NCBI GenBank assembly: GCA_964495085.1
Contig: CAZBUK010000027.1
Span: 1-45,004, forward strand
Source: CAZBUK01 sp964495085
GTDB taxonomy: Bacteria > Bacteroidota > Ignavibacteria > T3Sed10-11
Length of the DNA: 45,004 nt
Reading direction: 5' to 3'
In this document: positions 1 to 10,559 of the stretch, piece after piece
How positions within the stretch are numbered: position 1 is the stretch's first letter
How the letters are laid out: each line of letters begins with the position of its first letter
The notes under the pieces: model-generated
Database searches by the model: none
What the model saw: the letters and a program-made list of their open reading frames with translations, nothing else
What the model was told of the DNA's origin: nothing
Made by a program: the position numbers and the translations under genes

Positions 1-2827
1 CAGATCGACCGCTTGCGTTCCCTCCGGCACGCTGCCACTCATTCTGTCCTTCAGGGATCATTCCTCCGTCGGTATAATGATGTGCGAGTATTTCCGGACT
101 TCCCTCTGCAAGCTCCGGGAAATGTTCCGTTATGGAACTGGCGATACGGCAATGGTATTCTTTCCGGTCCCCCTTCAATAGCGATTGATATGCAATATCC
201 CTGATGAGCGCGTGCTTAAACGAATAGGTAGATTGTGTTGAAAATCCCCGTTTATATATGAGTTCCGCATCGAGAAGAACCTGTAATTCCTGATCGAGAT
301 CGCTTTGATCCCACCCGGATACGAGGTGAAGCAGCTTATGGCTGAATTCTCTTCCGATGACACCGGCGATTTGAGCGAGCTCTTTCGCCGGTCCCAGTCG
401 GTCAAGACGAGCCATAAGCGAATCCCGGAGCGTGTTCGGTATCGACAACCTCTGAGCCGATCCGGAGAGCTCATAGGTGCCATTCTTCGGTGTTACAATT
501 CCCGATTCCAGCACCATTTTAGTCAGCTCTTCGATAAAAAGCGGAATGCCGTCGGTTTTATTTACGATTTCCGCTACGATCCCGGCAGGAAGTTTCTTTC
601 CGCCAGCTATCCTGGTTATCATGTTCTCAATTTCAGTTTTCGAAAGTCTGTTCAGCGATATCTGCGTAATGTACGAACGCATACTCCACGGAGGAATGAA
701 CTCCGTCCGGAAGTTGAGCAATGTAAGCAAATGCGTTGTGGGACCTTGATCGATCAGCATGGAGACGAGTTCCAGGGTAGTCGGATCCGCCCAATGGAGG
801 TCGTCTATAACGAGCAGGACCGGCTGTCGTGATGCACGTTCCAGAAGAATGGTCAGCAGGAGCTCCATAATTTTCTGGCGATGCCGTTCGGGTGAAAGAT
901 TTAAGGCAGGATACCGGTCGCCTGTCGGGATCGACAGAAAGGATGCAAAGAGGGGAGCGGCTTCCTGGACGGGCAATCCGTACTGCGCTAAGAATCCTTC
1001 CAATTTCATGATTTTCTTTTCGGGGGTGGCGCCCGGTTCGAAACCGAGTATCACACCTTCGTATAACTCAATGACCGGATGCAAAGGGGTGCTCTGGTGG
1101 TACGGCGAACATGTGCACTCGGTAAGCCATGCCCCCGGATCATCTGCGATCCTGGCTTTCAGTTCTCCAATGAGTCTCGATTTTCCGATACCCGCTTCAC
1201 CTGCCAGTTGCACGACCTGGCCGACTCCCTCCACGGATCGCTTCCAGCAGTCGAACATGAGCTCTACCTCTCTCTCCCTGCCGATAAAGGGAATCCTCCC
1301 TTTTTCCGGCTCGGCATCGCGCCTCGTCCGGGCGGTACTCTCGTGGAGCACACGATAGACGGGCGTCTTTTCCGATGACCCCTTCACGGGATACTCCCCG
1401 ATCATGTTGCATTCGAAATAACCTTTCACCAGCTCATATGTATCGACGGAGACGCAGACCGAATCCGCTTCCGCGATACTGATCAATCTGTTTGCAATGG
1501 CAGGTGTTTCTCCGATAACCCCGGCTGAAGAACGATTCTTTTCATCGCCGATTTCACCGGTGATGACCAATCCGGAGTGAATGCCAATGCGCAGGTTGAG
1601 AAATATGCCGCGATCCTTCTTTAATCCGGCGTTGAGCCAGCCGACTCCTTCGAGGATATGCAGCCCCGTCAATACCGCACGCCGTGCGTCGTCTTCGTGA
1701 GCTATGGGAACGCCGAAATATATCTGAATGTCGTTCTCCTGATCCCGCGCAATAAAACCCTCGAACCGGGAGACGATCTTCCGACAAAGGTCTTTATATG
1801 CGGGGAGCACTTCATGCAAATCTTCGGGGTCAGGTTCGTCCGATGCAGACGACCGAACGGACATACTGCAGGAAACAACGGTCATCTGACGCCGTTCCGC
1901 CAATGCCCGTTTTAAACTTCTCGTCGTATATCGTATTTTTTTTGATGTAGTACTGGTGAGATGCAGCGCACCGGCGGGCAGCGACTGTCCTTCCGACGCT
2001 CCGACGGTTCTCAGTTCAGCCGCCATCTCTTCCATCGTCCTGTAACGGTTGTCGGGAGATTTCGCCGTAGAGCGATTCACGATCTCCACCAGCTTCTCCG
2101 GAACATCCTGATTATAACGCGTGACCGGTTCGGGATCCTCGTTGACAATGGAGTACATGATCGATGTCGGATATTGCCCTGAGAACGGAACTCTCCCGGT
2201 CAGGAGCTCGTAGAGAACGACGCCCGTCGAGAACATATCGGTTCTTCCGTCGAGTTTGTTCCCCTGCAGCTGCTCCGGCGACATATATGCCAACGTGCCG
2301 GATATGTTGCCGGAAGCGGTCGATTGCATGGAAACGGCCTGCGATTCGGAATAAATTTTCGCCAGTCCGAAATCCATCACTTTTACCGTATTACGCGGAG
2401 TAATGATGATGTTCTCCGATTTTATATCCCGGTGTACAATACCCTTATTGTGTGCTTCCTGAAGCGCTTCGGAGATCTGAATCGCATAGGAGATAATCTG
2501 ACCGACAGAAAGTCCGTCGGGCCCGGGATCTTCCATTTTTTTCCGAAGCGTCACTCCCTCCACAAATTCCATTGCTATATACGGATGATCTCCTTCATCC
2601 TGTACCTCATATATGGTGCACACGTTCGGATGGTTCAGGGCTGCTGCAGCCCGTGCTTCCTGAAGCATTCTCTTCCGCTCGTTCGCATCCTGTGTAGAGA
2701 GCGATGGGAGCAGCTTTAGGGCGACGAATCGATCGAGCTTCGCATCGCGCGCCTTATAGACGACCCCCATCCCGCCCTTTCCGAGCTCTTCGGTTATGAC
2801 ATATTGTGCAATCTGTTTATGTACCAT
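1..2827 (-). CDS. Multidomain Ser/Thr protein kinase with cyclase-like and AAA ATPase domains (3' end beyond window)
   Basis: The frame is open from an ATG at 2827 to the left edge (942 codons), so the C-terminus is missing. Residues about 8-265 form a Hanks-type kinase: glycine loop GKGGMG at 16-21, VALK lysine at 38, HRDIKSEN and DFGLA. A class III nucleotide-cyclase-like domain follows (about 310-450), then an AAA/NACHT-like ATPase with Walker A GEAGIGKS (about 545) and Walker B LLVIDDLHWAD (about 675). The cyclase part looks degenerate: the usual metal-binding aspartates are replaced (VSCSMS where FADxxG is expected, and END for GDG). GGGAGG lies 8 bp before the ATG. The protein at 10560-14873 has the same order and adds TPR-like repeats, so the missing part is probably similar. 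The likely role is cytoplasmic signalling; targets are unknown. Confidence 0.9.
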   Translation of the reverse strand, partial: MVHKQIAQYVITEELGKGGMGVVYKARDAKLDRFVALKLLPSLSTQDANERKRMLQEARAAAALNHPNVCTIYEVQDEGDHPYIAMEFVEGVTLRKKMEDPGPDGLSVGQIISYAIQISEALQEAHNKGIVHRDIKSENIIITPRNTVKVMDFGLAKIYSESQAVSMQSTASGNISGTLAYMSPEQLQGNKLDGRTDMFSTGVVLYELLTGRVPFSGQYPTSIMYSIVNEDPEPVTRYNQDVPEKLVEIVNRSTAKSPDNRYRTMEEMAAELRTVGASEGQSLPAGALHLTSTTSKKIRYTTRSLKRALAERRQMTVVSCSMSVRSSASDEPDPEDLHEVLPAYKDLCRKIVSRFEGFIARDQENDIQIYFGVPIAHEDDARRAVLTGLHILEGVGWLNAGLKKDRGIFLNLRIGIHSGLVITGEIGDEKNRSSAGVIGETPAIANRLISIAEADSVCVSVDTYELVKGYFECNMIGEYPVKGSSEKTPVYRVLHESTARTRRDAEPEKGRIPFIGREREVELMFDCWKRSVEGVGQVVQLAGEAGIGKSRLIGELKARIADDPGAWLTECTCSPYHQSTPLHPVIELYEGVILGFEPGATPEKKIMKLEGFLAQYGLPVQEAAPLFASFLSIPTGDRYPALNLSPERHRQKIMELLLTILLERASRQPVLLVIDDLHWADPTTLELVSMLIDQGPTTHLLTLLNFRTEFIPPWSMRSYITQISLNRLSKTEIENMITRIAGGKKLPAGIVAEIVNKTDGIPLFIEELTKMVLESGIVTPKNGTYELSGSAQRLSIPNTLRDSLMARLDRLGPAKELAQIAGVIGREFSHKLLHLVSGWDQSDLDQELQVLLDAELIYKRGFSTQSTYSFKHALIRDIAYQSLLKGDRKEYHCRIASSITEHFPELAEGSPEILAHHYTDGGMIPEGQNEWQRAGGNASGRS

Positions 2828-2881
2828 ACTGCCAGCCTCCCACATTGCCTCGATGCAAAAAGTTCATTTCCTGGGATTTGT

Positions 2882-4078
2882 TCATCCGGTTTTTGCATAA
2901 CTATGGATCATCGACTTTTGCCCGGGTAAATTCCTCACCTCTTCCAGGGTCGTCGGTATCGAGAAAGTAACCCTGCCGTCGTATGCCTGGTCGATGAGTC
3001 CCTGGAATAGAGTTCGTGCAAACCGGTGATGGCTTCCGGACTCTAAATTTTCCATGGGTCTCCAGAGATCATGAACCTTCATCAGACTCCATTTCATGAA
3101 TGCGTGACCGGTAACGGGTTTTATTCCGATTCGCTCGCAACCGTCACTCCCCATCAATTCGACCATATAAATTCTCGGGAGGAGACCGAGCCCGAAAATC
3201 CTGAGCACTCCGGGAATCATGCGTTGCATCATTCTCAGATTGGCCTGTGCGAGCGAGACCCCATCCGGATTTTCGTTTGCCCGAACATAGTGTCTTCGCT
3301 TATAAGCCTCGTAGAATGCCTCTGCGTCGTTGACGTCTTCAGGCATATATTCAGCACTCGAAGGATCGTCGGGCGGATGGATACCCATGAGGCGACCGAA
3401 CGTCTGCCAGACGTAATAGAAATCGTTTTCCTCCTGAGACGTCAGGCCGAGATCGAATTTTCTCCAACCCTCGATGACGAGAAAGGAAAAACCCATGATC
3501 GTCCCGAGCATGTCTTCCAGATTCACCGGAATCCCGTATTTTTGCCGGAATTCCGGCCGGTAGCGATCCGTCAGATACCTGACGCCCGCATGGAGCAACC
3601 GGAGTTTCTGTGCCGTGATCACGGCATGGCCGCCATGCTGAAAGCCGCCCGCACATGAAACGTTCAGAACCGTCTGCAGCGTACCGAGCAGACGTTTAAA
3701 CGTCTGGGACTTGAGATCATCGGAAATGGCAAGGATCTCTGCGAGGTTTGGCGCGGCATAGCCTTCCGGCAGACTCTTCGCGAGCAGAACGAAACCTCCC
3801 GTGAACGCATGCTTCATGAAAATGAGTTCGCCGCGCCGGATCCGTTCAAGATCGGTTCCCGGCGGAAGACGATGCGTCAATTCGAAGAATTCGTGAAGTT
3901 CCGGAAATTGATCCGCCGGCGGGATCCCATCATTCGAGTCCATCGTCGCGAATAATTTCCGGACGCCCTTCTTCTCATCGTCCGCCATTATCAACCTGAG
4001 ATACTTATCGGCGAGCTCATCGCTCAAGCCGCGAAGCCGGTCGCAGAATTCATTCGTCCATCGTCCGTTGCTCACCAT
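2882..4078 (-). CDS. DUF2236 / MpaB-rubber oxygenase-like protein
   Basis: 398 residues. The centre matches my memory of the DUF2236 family (ER-bound oxygenase MpaB / latex-clearing rubber oxygenase fold): an LRLLHAGVR motif with histidine near residue 162, then IMGFSFLVIEGW and a YYVWQTFGRLMG helix. Characterised members are haem-dependent oxygenases; most bacterial ones have no known substrate. No signal peptide is visible, so it is probably cytoplasmic. GGAAGGA lies 7 bp before the ATG and supports this start. It lies 151 bp downstream of the FAD oxidase gene and 54 bp upstream of the partial kinase, all on the same strand, so a shared transcript is possible. Family assignment is moderately sure; haem binding and substrate are not visible. 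Confidence 0.75.
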   Translation of the reverse strand: MVSNGRWTNEFCDRLRGLSDELADKYLRLIMADDEKKGVRKLFATMDSNDGIPPADQFPELHEFFELTHRLPPGTDLERIRRGELIFMKHAFTGGFVLLAKSLPEGYAAPNLAEILAISDDLKSQTFKRLLGTLQTVLNVSCAGGFQHGGHAVITAQKLRLLHAGVRYLTDRYRPEFRQKYGIPVNLEDMLGTIMGFSFLVIEGWRKFDLGLTSQEENDFYYVWQTFGRLMGIHPPDDPSSAEYMPEDVNDAEAFYEAYKRRHYVRANENPDGVSLAQANLRMMQRMIPGVLRIFGLGLLPRIYMVELMGSDGCERIGIKPVTGHAFMKWSLMKVHDLWRPMENLESGSHHRFARTLFQGLIDQAYDGRVTFSIPTTLEEVRNLPGQKSMIHSYAKTG

Positions 4079-4229
4079 CGGCTGTTCCTTCCATTATTGA
4101 AGATTTTTTTAAAATGATTCAGTTCTATTTCCAGCCTTTTCGTCAGAGAATCTTTAGATTGGGACCGAACGGTGTCTGGAGAAAACCGATAACGGGAGTC
4201 TCGCTGTGTCGGACTTTGAAGTCAGCATG

Positions 4230-5792
4230 TCAGACTATCCCGAAATGGCGCTGCCAGTATGGTGTAAGAAAAACTCTGTTCGGATCCAGGGTGTTGCGTA
4301 ATGCCAGGAATTCATCCCATTTCGTATATTGTATCCGGAGGTATTCAGGAGCGATTGGCATATACTTGCCCCAGTGAAATCTGCACGGAGTCGATTTATC
4401 CGACATGAGTAATTCCCAGAACTGAGGATAGTACTCTACCGCGGGATCACCGGCACTATAGCCGAACCAGAACACGTCTACCCTGATCATGTCCTCACCG
4501 TATGATTGACTCATCCAGAAATCGCTTTTCTTCGCGGCGTAAATTTCGCATGAATAGGAGCCCGTGGCTGAATACCCTTTCCTTCGGTAAAGGTCGCGAA
4601 GTTTTACCATGACCTCCTTTGACCTCGAAACCGGAATCCATATCTCCGTGAATTTGGTGGGCATTAATTTGTCGCTCACCCTGTTGTCCATCGGCAATCC
4701 CTTCCACCAGATATCCCAGAAATTTTGCGGCCCCGGGGGATGTTTATCCTCATCGAGCGGCACGAACTGTTTGACCACAGGAGGGAGTATATGCTGCGGA
4801 TAGAGCCAGCCGATCACCTTGAGCGCACTCCTCAGGAGGAATGAAGTCTTCAGGGATGCCAGCACCTGATGCCAGTTACCGACAACGGTATAAAACAGGC
4901 CGCCTACCGCTTCAGCAGGCAACTCGGTTCCGTAGTACAACGGGAATTCAAGATACGGCTTGGGGTGAAAGGCGTGTGCGACATTTCTATCTCCCACTCC
5001 GTTCGATCTCGTTTTCTCGAGATCTTTTTCCGTCATTTGTGCCGCCTTCCAAACGACCATTCTCTCGACATCCTTTTGAGGCCACCACATAAGTCGAGTA
5101 TATTCCGTTGTCCGTAGAAAATCTTCGAGAGAAGGCTTTCCATTTCCCCCATCGCCGAAAAGATCCACCGAACACCCGTCAACCGTGGTGGTCGATTCCT
5201 CGCCTATGATGTTGAATGAGCGAACGCACTGGAACGTAGCTTCGGTAATTATACCGAGTAACCCCATTGACACCCCCGCCGCGAAGAAGAGGTCGTCGCC
5301 ATTTTCACGGCTCACGGTATGCAGTTCGCCGTTTCCGTCGATAAAGGAGAGGGAGACCAGTTGATCGCCGAAGGAATGCAACACCGACCCGCCCGCAGAT
5401 CCGGTCGATAAGAATCCGCCGACGGTTTGATGTATAATTCCACCCATATCCGGGACCGCGAGGCCCGCCTGATCCATCTGGAAAAACAGGCTATTTTCCA
5501 GATCTGATGTTCCCGACGGATCGAACGGATCCTTCCCAAGATGACAGCCCGCCTGAACCGTCACCTGCAATTTTTCTGTATCGATGCGGATTCGCCTCAT
5601 CTTATCCAGCATCAGATTTAGTCCGTTGTCGGTTTTCCAGTTTCCCGTATAAATTGCCGAAGCCACGGAATGGCCCGATCCACGGACACGGATGTTTTTA
5701 TTGTTCTCGACTGCGAATAGGATCAGCTCCCGGATCTGATCAACGTTTTCCGGATGATAGAATCCATCCGGTGAGACAGAGATGGTTTCCAT
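4230..5792 (-). CDS. FAD-linked oxidoreductase, aldonolactone oxidase (ALO/GULO) type
   Basis: 520 residues. The N-terminal half is a VAO-type FAD-binding domain (FAD_binding_4): a YHPENVDQI opening, then GSGHS around His41. By analogy with L-gulonolactone oxidase this histidine may carry covalent FAD. The C-terminal half is of the D-arabinono-1,4-lactone oxidase type, including the HWGK motif near residue 472 and a final HFG. Family members oxidise sugar-1,4-lactones or related alditols with oxygen or another acceptor; the substrate here is unknown. GGAGGG is 6 bp before the ATG. A 548-bp gap separates it from the regulator gene upstream, so it likely has its own promoter. It may share a transcript with the oxygenase-like gene downstream. 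Confidence 0.87.
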   Translation of the reverse strand: METISVSPDGFYHPENVDQIRELILFAVENNKNIRVRGSGHSVASAIYTGNWKTDNGLNLMLDKMRRIRIDTEKLQVTVQAGCHLGKDPFDPSGTSDLENSLFFQMDQAGLAVPDMGGIIHQTVGGFLSTGSAGGSVLHSFGDQLVSLSFIDGNGELHTVSRENGDDLFFAAGVSMGLLGIITEATFQCVRSFNIIGEESTTTVDGCSVDLFGDGGNGKPSLEDFLRTTEYTRLMWWPQKDVERMVVWKAAQMTEKDLEKTRSNGVGDRNVAHAFHPKPYLEFPLYYGTELPAEAVGGLFYTVVGNWHQVLASLKTSFLLRSALKVIGWLYPQHILPPVVKQFVPLDEDKHPPGPQNFWDIWWKGLPMDNRVSDKLMPTKFTEIWIPVSRSKEVMVKLRDLYRRKGYSATGSYSCEIYAAKKSDFWMSQSYGEDMIRVDVFWFGYSAGDPAVEYYPQFWELLMSDKSTPCRFHWGKYMPIAPEYLRIQYTKWDEFLALRNTLDPNRVFLTPYWQRHFGIV

Positions 5793-6340
5793 ACAAAACC
5801 CTCCATATCCTTCAAATTTGAGAATGAAGTAAAATCAAAATCTGTGTATTGACAACGGTATTTTATATTATGTCAGAGGATCTCGATCGTATAAATGGTG
5901 GAATACTTGATCAAGAAAGTCGGTGTGACAGCTTGGCATATGCATCCAATTCCTAAAGTACATATCGACAGGATTGGATAACGGAAACCTATATAATTAT
6001 GAGGTGTTCAGGGTAAACCTCCGGATTGAAGGTATTGTAGTCTAGAAGAATGATTAGCGAGTAAATCAGGTAGTATGGTTCGATTGGATTGGTCGGTCGG
6101 TCTTTAATCACAGGTACAATATACGATTTTTCAGCGGCTTATGGTTAGGATAATTTCAGCAAAGGATAGGACTAATAGCTCAAAAATATGTCTGAAAATG
6201 TGTTTTGGTGAGAATTCAAACAAAAAAGGTAAAGATTACCATATCGTCGGTACGACCTAGGTGCTCATTAGAAAATGGATGAATATATGTTTAAACGTAG
6301 ATAAATCCTACACAGAGATAAATCCGGAATTAAGGAATTA
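5793..6340. other. 548-bp AT-rich intergenic region
   Basis: This lies between the stop of the hybrid regulator and the start of the FAD oxidase. It is visibly richer in A and T than the flanking genes and I see no convincing coding frame, RNA or repeat. It should hold the promoter of the oxidase/oxygenase pair. I could not place -35 and -10 boxes with confidence. Confidence 0.5.
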
Positions 6341-9300
6341 TCATCTGTTAACCTCTGATGGTAAAAAACCGAAATGTTGCCGGAAAGAACGAGTAAAATA
6401 CGCAGGATCCCTATATCCCACACTATACGCAATATCTCCAATATTACCGGCTCTTTTTCTGAGAAGCTCGTGAGCACGTTGAAGCCTTACAGAGCGTATA
6501 AACTGATTCGCAGATTGATTCGTGAGGGCCTTCAGTTTGCGGTGTAATTGCGAGTGACTCATTGCGGCTTCCCGGGTTAACACCTCGACGGAGAAGTCCT
6601 CGTTCTGCATATGAATCTCCACGATATCCAGGATTTTTTCAAGAAATTGTGCATCCATCGATGATACCGCAGCTTCCCTGGGTCGAAGGATCACCGTACC
6701 GGCAAATTTTTCCCTCAGTAACCGTCGGTTTTCGATAATGTTCTTCACCCTAACACGGAGTTCATCGCTGTCAAAGGGTTTGATTATATAATCATCCGCT
6801 CCGGTCCCCAATCCCTCGAGCTTATCCTGCTGGCCTGCTCTTGCTGTAAGCAGGATTACCGGAATGTGACTGGTGCGCACATCGTTTTTAATCCTGCTGC
6901 ATAGTTCATACCCCGACAATCCGGGCATCATCACGTCGCTGATAACGAGATCGGGAATCCTGTCTATCGCTCGAGTCACCCCCTCCACTCCGTTTTCGGC
7001 GTCGATGATAAAATATGAATCCTCGAGATGTTCCCGCACATATGCCCGGACGGCCGGATTATCATCGACGATCAGTATCATCGTTTTATCCTCTGAAACA
7101 TCGCTCGTTTGGCCGGTAGCCGGAAATACGCTGTCCTCGTCGTTATGCCCGAGAAGCTCAGAAACCCGACTTGTGAACTTGGAATCATCCACCTGATCGG
7201 TGATCTCGTCCGCCCTCAGATGGTCTTTGCCCAGGGGAAGGTTCACGATAAAGGTTGAACCTTTGCCGATTTCACTGCGAACCTCGATGCTGCCGCGGTG
7301 CAGTTCTACAAGCTCCTTTACAAGTGCAAGTCCGATTCCTGTTCCTTCCTGCTCGTTCGATCCGGAATAATCAACCTGATAGAATCGGTTGAATATCAAC
7401 GGTAACCGATCTGTGGGTATTCCGATCCCGGTATCGCTCACTTCGATAACCGCGAGATTCTTACCATCAGAAGAACTTTTCCTTACCCTGACGCAAATCT
7501 CGCCGTCCAGAGGTGTAAATTTGATTGCGTTGGAAAGTACATTGATAAAAATCTTCTCGAGTTTATCCCGGTCGAAATACAGAACAAGACGCTCTTCGTC
7601 AGCCTGATAGCGTACATCGATACGCTTTCGTTCCGCCATCGGCGACATCGAAGCCGTAATGTGTTCGGTAAACGGTACGATATCAGCGAGTACTGCTCTG
7701 AGCTTCATTTTACCCGATTCGAGACGGGAAATATCCAGTAATTGGTTAATAAGCCTGAGCAATCGTTGTGCATTCGCACGGATGAGCTGCGATTTGTGGA
7801 CGAGTCGTTTATCCTCCAGTTCCGATGAGAGTTGTTCGGCTGGACCGAGGATCAACATCAAAGGGGTGCGTAATTCATGCGAGATATTCGCGAAGAAGCG
7901 GGTCTTTAATGAGTCAAGCTCCTTGAATTTGGTTGATGCCGTATGCTCTAATCTCAATTGATTCTTTAAGTTAATCCGATTCATCTCATATTTTTTGAAG
8001 ATGTAAAGTATTCCGATTCCGGTCGCGACGTACAGGAGGTATGCCCACCAGGTTCTCCAAAGAGGTGGAACAACCGTGATGCGAAGCGACGTCTCGGCGA
8101 CTGCCGTACCCTGTCCGGAATCGATGATCCGGACCCGGAACATATACGATCCCGGTTTTATATTCGTAAACGAGGCTATGCGGTTCGCCCCTGCATCGAC
8201 CCACTCCTTGTGAAATTTTTCGAGAATATATTCATAACTATGCTTTGACGGAGTGTTAAAGTCGAGAAGTGCATATTCAAGGGCAAAATCGCTGTAATTA
8301 TAATCAAGAACTATTTCATCGGAAAGATAGACAGGTTTCATCAACGGTGATTCCGGGTGAGTAAAATCCACCGACTGATTCGCGACAAGAAAATCAGTAA
8401 TCATGATATTCGGTTTATGCATTCTCTCTTTAATTTCATCGGGGAAAAACGTGTTGAAGCCGTCAATTCCCCCGAAATAGAGTGCTCCGCTGTATCCCCT
8501 ATGATACGCACGCCGGTTAAATTCATTGCTTTGCAAACCGTCATTCGCATCGAAATTGCGCACTGCGTCTCTTCCGGCTCCCGCAGTGAGCGACCGGGTA
8601 TTGATACGTGATATACCCTGATTCGTGCTTATCCACAGGTTGCCGTTGTCGTCGGAGAGTATTCCGTAAATATAGTTGTTCGGTAAACCGTCATGAATCG
8701 TATAGTGGGAAAAGAGCCCGCTTGTAATATCGAATCTGTTCAGACCTCCCCCTGCAGTTCCTATCCAGAGAATTTTATCCGGCTCATCAGGATCGGGAAG
8801 AATCGTATGTATTTCGTTTAAACTCAAACTTCGTCTATCGTCTGGATCATTCCTATATACCGTCGCAGATCGTGTTGTTGCATCAAATCTGATCAGTCCG
8901 TCCGTCCAGCCAAGCCAGAAAATCCCCTCAGGGGATTCGGAAATATCCATAATAACAATCGGTCTTCCATCCGGATACGCATCCGGGATTACTGGAAAGT
9001 GCTCGAATGACCCGGTTACCTCATTCCACAAGCTCATGAATCCGCCGCTCACGACCCAGAGCCTGCCGCTCCGGTCGTTGTATAATGCCTGTACGACATT
9101 ATCACGGATAGTTCCCTCGTCTGAAGGCACATGCCGGTAATGCAAAATGACGCCATCCTGAGGATTGATGCGGTACAATCCCTCCGATGTCCCGATCCAT
9201 ACAGTATGAGTCCGGTCCATAACCATGGACATAATAATGCCATGTCCGGATGGATCAAGAACTATGGGGGTGTATTCGCCTGTACTGCGATCAAGTATGT

Positions 9301-10513
9301 AGATGGTGTTGTGCACAGCTATCCAGACGGCTCCTGATGCATCTTCGAGCAAACCGTTGATGCTCATATCGGACCTGAGTGGTGTGCGATCCGGGTATCC
9401 ATTGTACAAATGGAATTTCATCGCATGCTGATCGAACAGGTTTATACCTTTCCCGGCGGTACCGACCCAGATATTTTCAGCCCTGTCGACGTAGAGAGCG
9501 GTCAGCCCATCGAAAACCAAGCCATCGTTGATGAGATGGTGATGCCGGATGTACCGGAATGACTCTTCCGCCGTATCGAATATAACGAGCGCCCCCGACG
9601 TTGCCAACCAGAGATTACCCGAGATATCACCGACTATATCGAGGATACGGCCTCTCCATGAACTCCGTAGCGCAGGATCCTCGTGTACAAACCGGCGGAA
9701 CGAACCCCGGTTCCGATCCGTACGCTGGAACCTGTACAGCGCTTCATTCGTACCAAACCAGAGAATACGGTTTTCGTCTTCGAAAACCGAAATGACAACT
9801 TCATTCTCTAGACTCCGGGCTGTTGACGTGTCGAAATACACATCCGAGAATTCAGGGAATCCGTCCTCTGTGTATATCGTCAGATCAAGCGTCGATATGC
9901 CTCCCGTTGTGCCGATCCACAAGATGCCGTACGAGTCTACCAATAACGATCTGATCTGGTTTGAATGAAGACCCGAAGGATGATTGCCGTTGCGGAGAAA
10001 ACGCCGATGCCGGCCTGTCTCGGTATCGAACCTGACGAGACCCTCTTCGGTACCGATCCAGAGTTTACCGGGTTCATCGCTATATATTGATGTAATTATA
10101 TCGTAGGCAGATTGTCGGGCAGAGCCGTCGCTCAAAGAGAAGCGGCGGAATTTCTCGTATTCCGGGAGGTAAAGATTGAGGCCGATTCCTCCGACCCAAA
10201 TATTCCCGAGTGGATCCTGATGAAGCGAACTAATATCGCGACAGGATAACGTCGTCGTATCGAACGGATCGTGCGCGAATACCTTGAATCTAAAACCGTC
10301 ATACCGGTTTAAGCCGTCTTTTGTACCGAACCACATGAAACCGAGATTGTCCTGGAGAATTGCACCGATCAGGCCCTGAGACAGTCCATGCTCTATAGTG
10401 AGGTGTTTAAACCTGAGATGCTCATGCTGACCGGAGCGAAGCGTTCCGAGAAAGACGAAGAAACATGCAATAAGAATTGGATATCGAATCATGAGGGATT
10501 TTGAAACTTCCAT
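6341..10513 (-). CDS. Hybrid two-component system protein: Reg_prop propeller, histidine kinase, receiver, AraC-type DNA-binding domain
   Basis: 1390 residues with all the parts of a two-component system in one chain. The N-terminus has a hydrophobic segment (residues 8-24), then about 700 residues of Reg_prop beta-propeller repeats (recurring W(I/V/F)GT and DxxGxLW), then a Y_Y_Y domain (about 740-810). A membrane helix lies near 818-840. The histidine kinase follows with His879 in NISHELRTP and an HATPase with GIGLALV. The receiver has VDDN, Asp1193 in SDVMMPG, and IIKPF. An AraC-family helix-turn-helix covers about 1290-1390. Such proteins sense oligosaccharides in the periplasm and activate glycan-use genes. 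Its ATG is 46 bp after the stop of the giant kinase, so the two may be co-transcribed. The target operon is not shown; the glycan cluster at 23.5-45 kb is a candidate. Confidence 0.96.
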   Translation of the reverse strand: MEVSKSLMIRYPILIACFFVFLGTLRSGQHEHLRFKHLTIEHGLSQGLIGAILQDNLGFMWFGTKDGLNRYDGFRFKVFAHDPFDTTTLSCRDISSLHQDPLGNIWVGGIGLNLYLPEYEKFRRFSLSDGSARQSAYDIITSIYSDEPGKLWIGTEEGLVRFDTETGRHRRFLRNGNHPSGLHSNQIRSLLVDSYGILWIGTTGGISTLDLTIYTEDGFPEFSDVYFDTSTARSLENEVVISVFEDENRILWFGTNEALYRFQRTDRNRGSFRRFVHEDPALRSSWRGRILDIVGDISGNLWLATSGALVIFDTAEESFRYIRHHHLINDGLVFDGLTALYVDRAENIWVGTAGKGINLFDQHAMKFHLYNGYPDRTPLRSDMSINGLLEDASGAVWIAVHNTIYILDRSTGEYTPIVLDPSGHGIIMSMVMDRTHTVWIGTSEGLYRINPQDGVILHYRHVPSDEGTIRDNVVQALYNDRSGRLWVVSGGFMSLWNEVTGSFEHFPVIPDAYPDGRPIVIMDISESPEGIFWLGWTDGLIRFDATTRSATVYRNDPDDRRSLSLNEIHTILPDPDEPDKILWIGTAGGGLNRFDITSGLFSHYTIHDGLPNNYIYGILSDDNGNLWISTNQGISRINTRSLTAGAGRDAVRNFDANDGLQSNEFNRRAYHRGYSGALYFGGIDGFNTFFPDEIKERMHKPNIMITDFLVANQSVDFTHPESPLMKPVYLSDEIVLDYNYSDFALEYALLDFNTPSKHSYEYILEKFHKEWVDAGANRIASFTNIKPGSYMFRVRIIDSGQGTAVAETSLRITVVPPLWRTWWAYLLYVATGIGILYIFKKYEMNRINLKNQLRLEHTASTKFKELDSLKTRFFANISHELRTPLMLILGPAEQLSSELEDKRLVHKSQLIRANAQRLLRLINQLLDISRLESGKMKLRAVLADIVPFTEHITASMSPMAERKRIDVRYQADEERLVLYFDRDKLEKIFINVLSNAIKFTPLDGEICVRVRKSSSDGKNLAVIEVSDTGIGIPTDRLPLIFNRFYQVDYSGSNEQEGTGIGLALVKELVELHRGSIEVRSEIGKGSTFIVNLPLGKDHLRADEITDQVDDSKFTSRVSELLGHNDEDSVFPATGQTSDVSEDKTMILIVDDNPAVRAYVREHLEDSYFIIDAENGVEGVTRAIDRIPDLVISDVMMPGLSGYELCSRIKNDVRTSHIPVILLTARAGQQDKLEGLGTGADDYIIKPFDSDELRVRVKNIIENRRLLREKFAGTVILRPREAAVSSMDAQFLEKILDIVEIHMQNEDFSVEVLTREAAMSHSQLHRKLKALTNQSANQFIRSVRLQRAHELLRKRAGNIGDIAYSVGYRDPAYFTRSFRQHFGFLPSEVNR

Positions 10514-10559
10514 ATTAAATTTCCGTCGACGGCGTATTCAACAGAGCGTTTCGCTCAGG

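Noticed and set aside
5852..5880. Plus-strand TTGACA with TATATT-like sequence as a promoter
   Set aside because: The spacing is not suitable and no plus-strand gene lies downstream.
6261..6473. Small frames on both strands around the end of the hybrid regulator
   Set aside because: They overlap the AraC-domain coding sequence or the AT-rich spacer and show no protein-like features.
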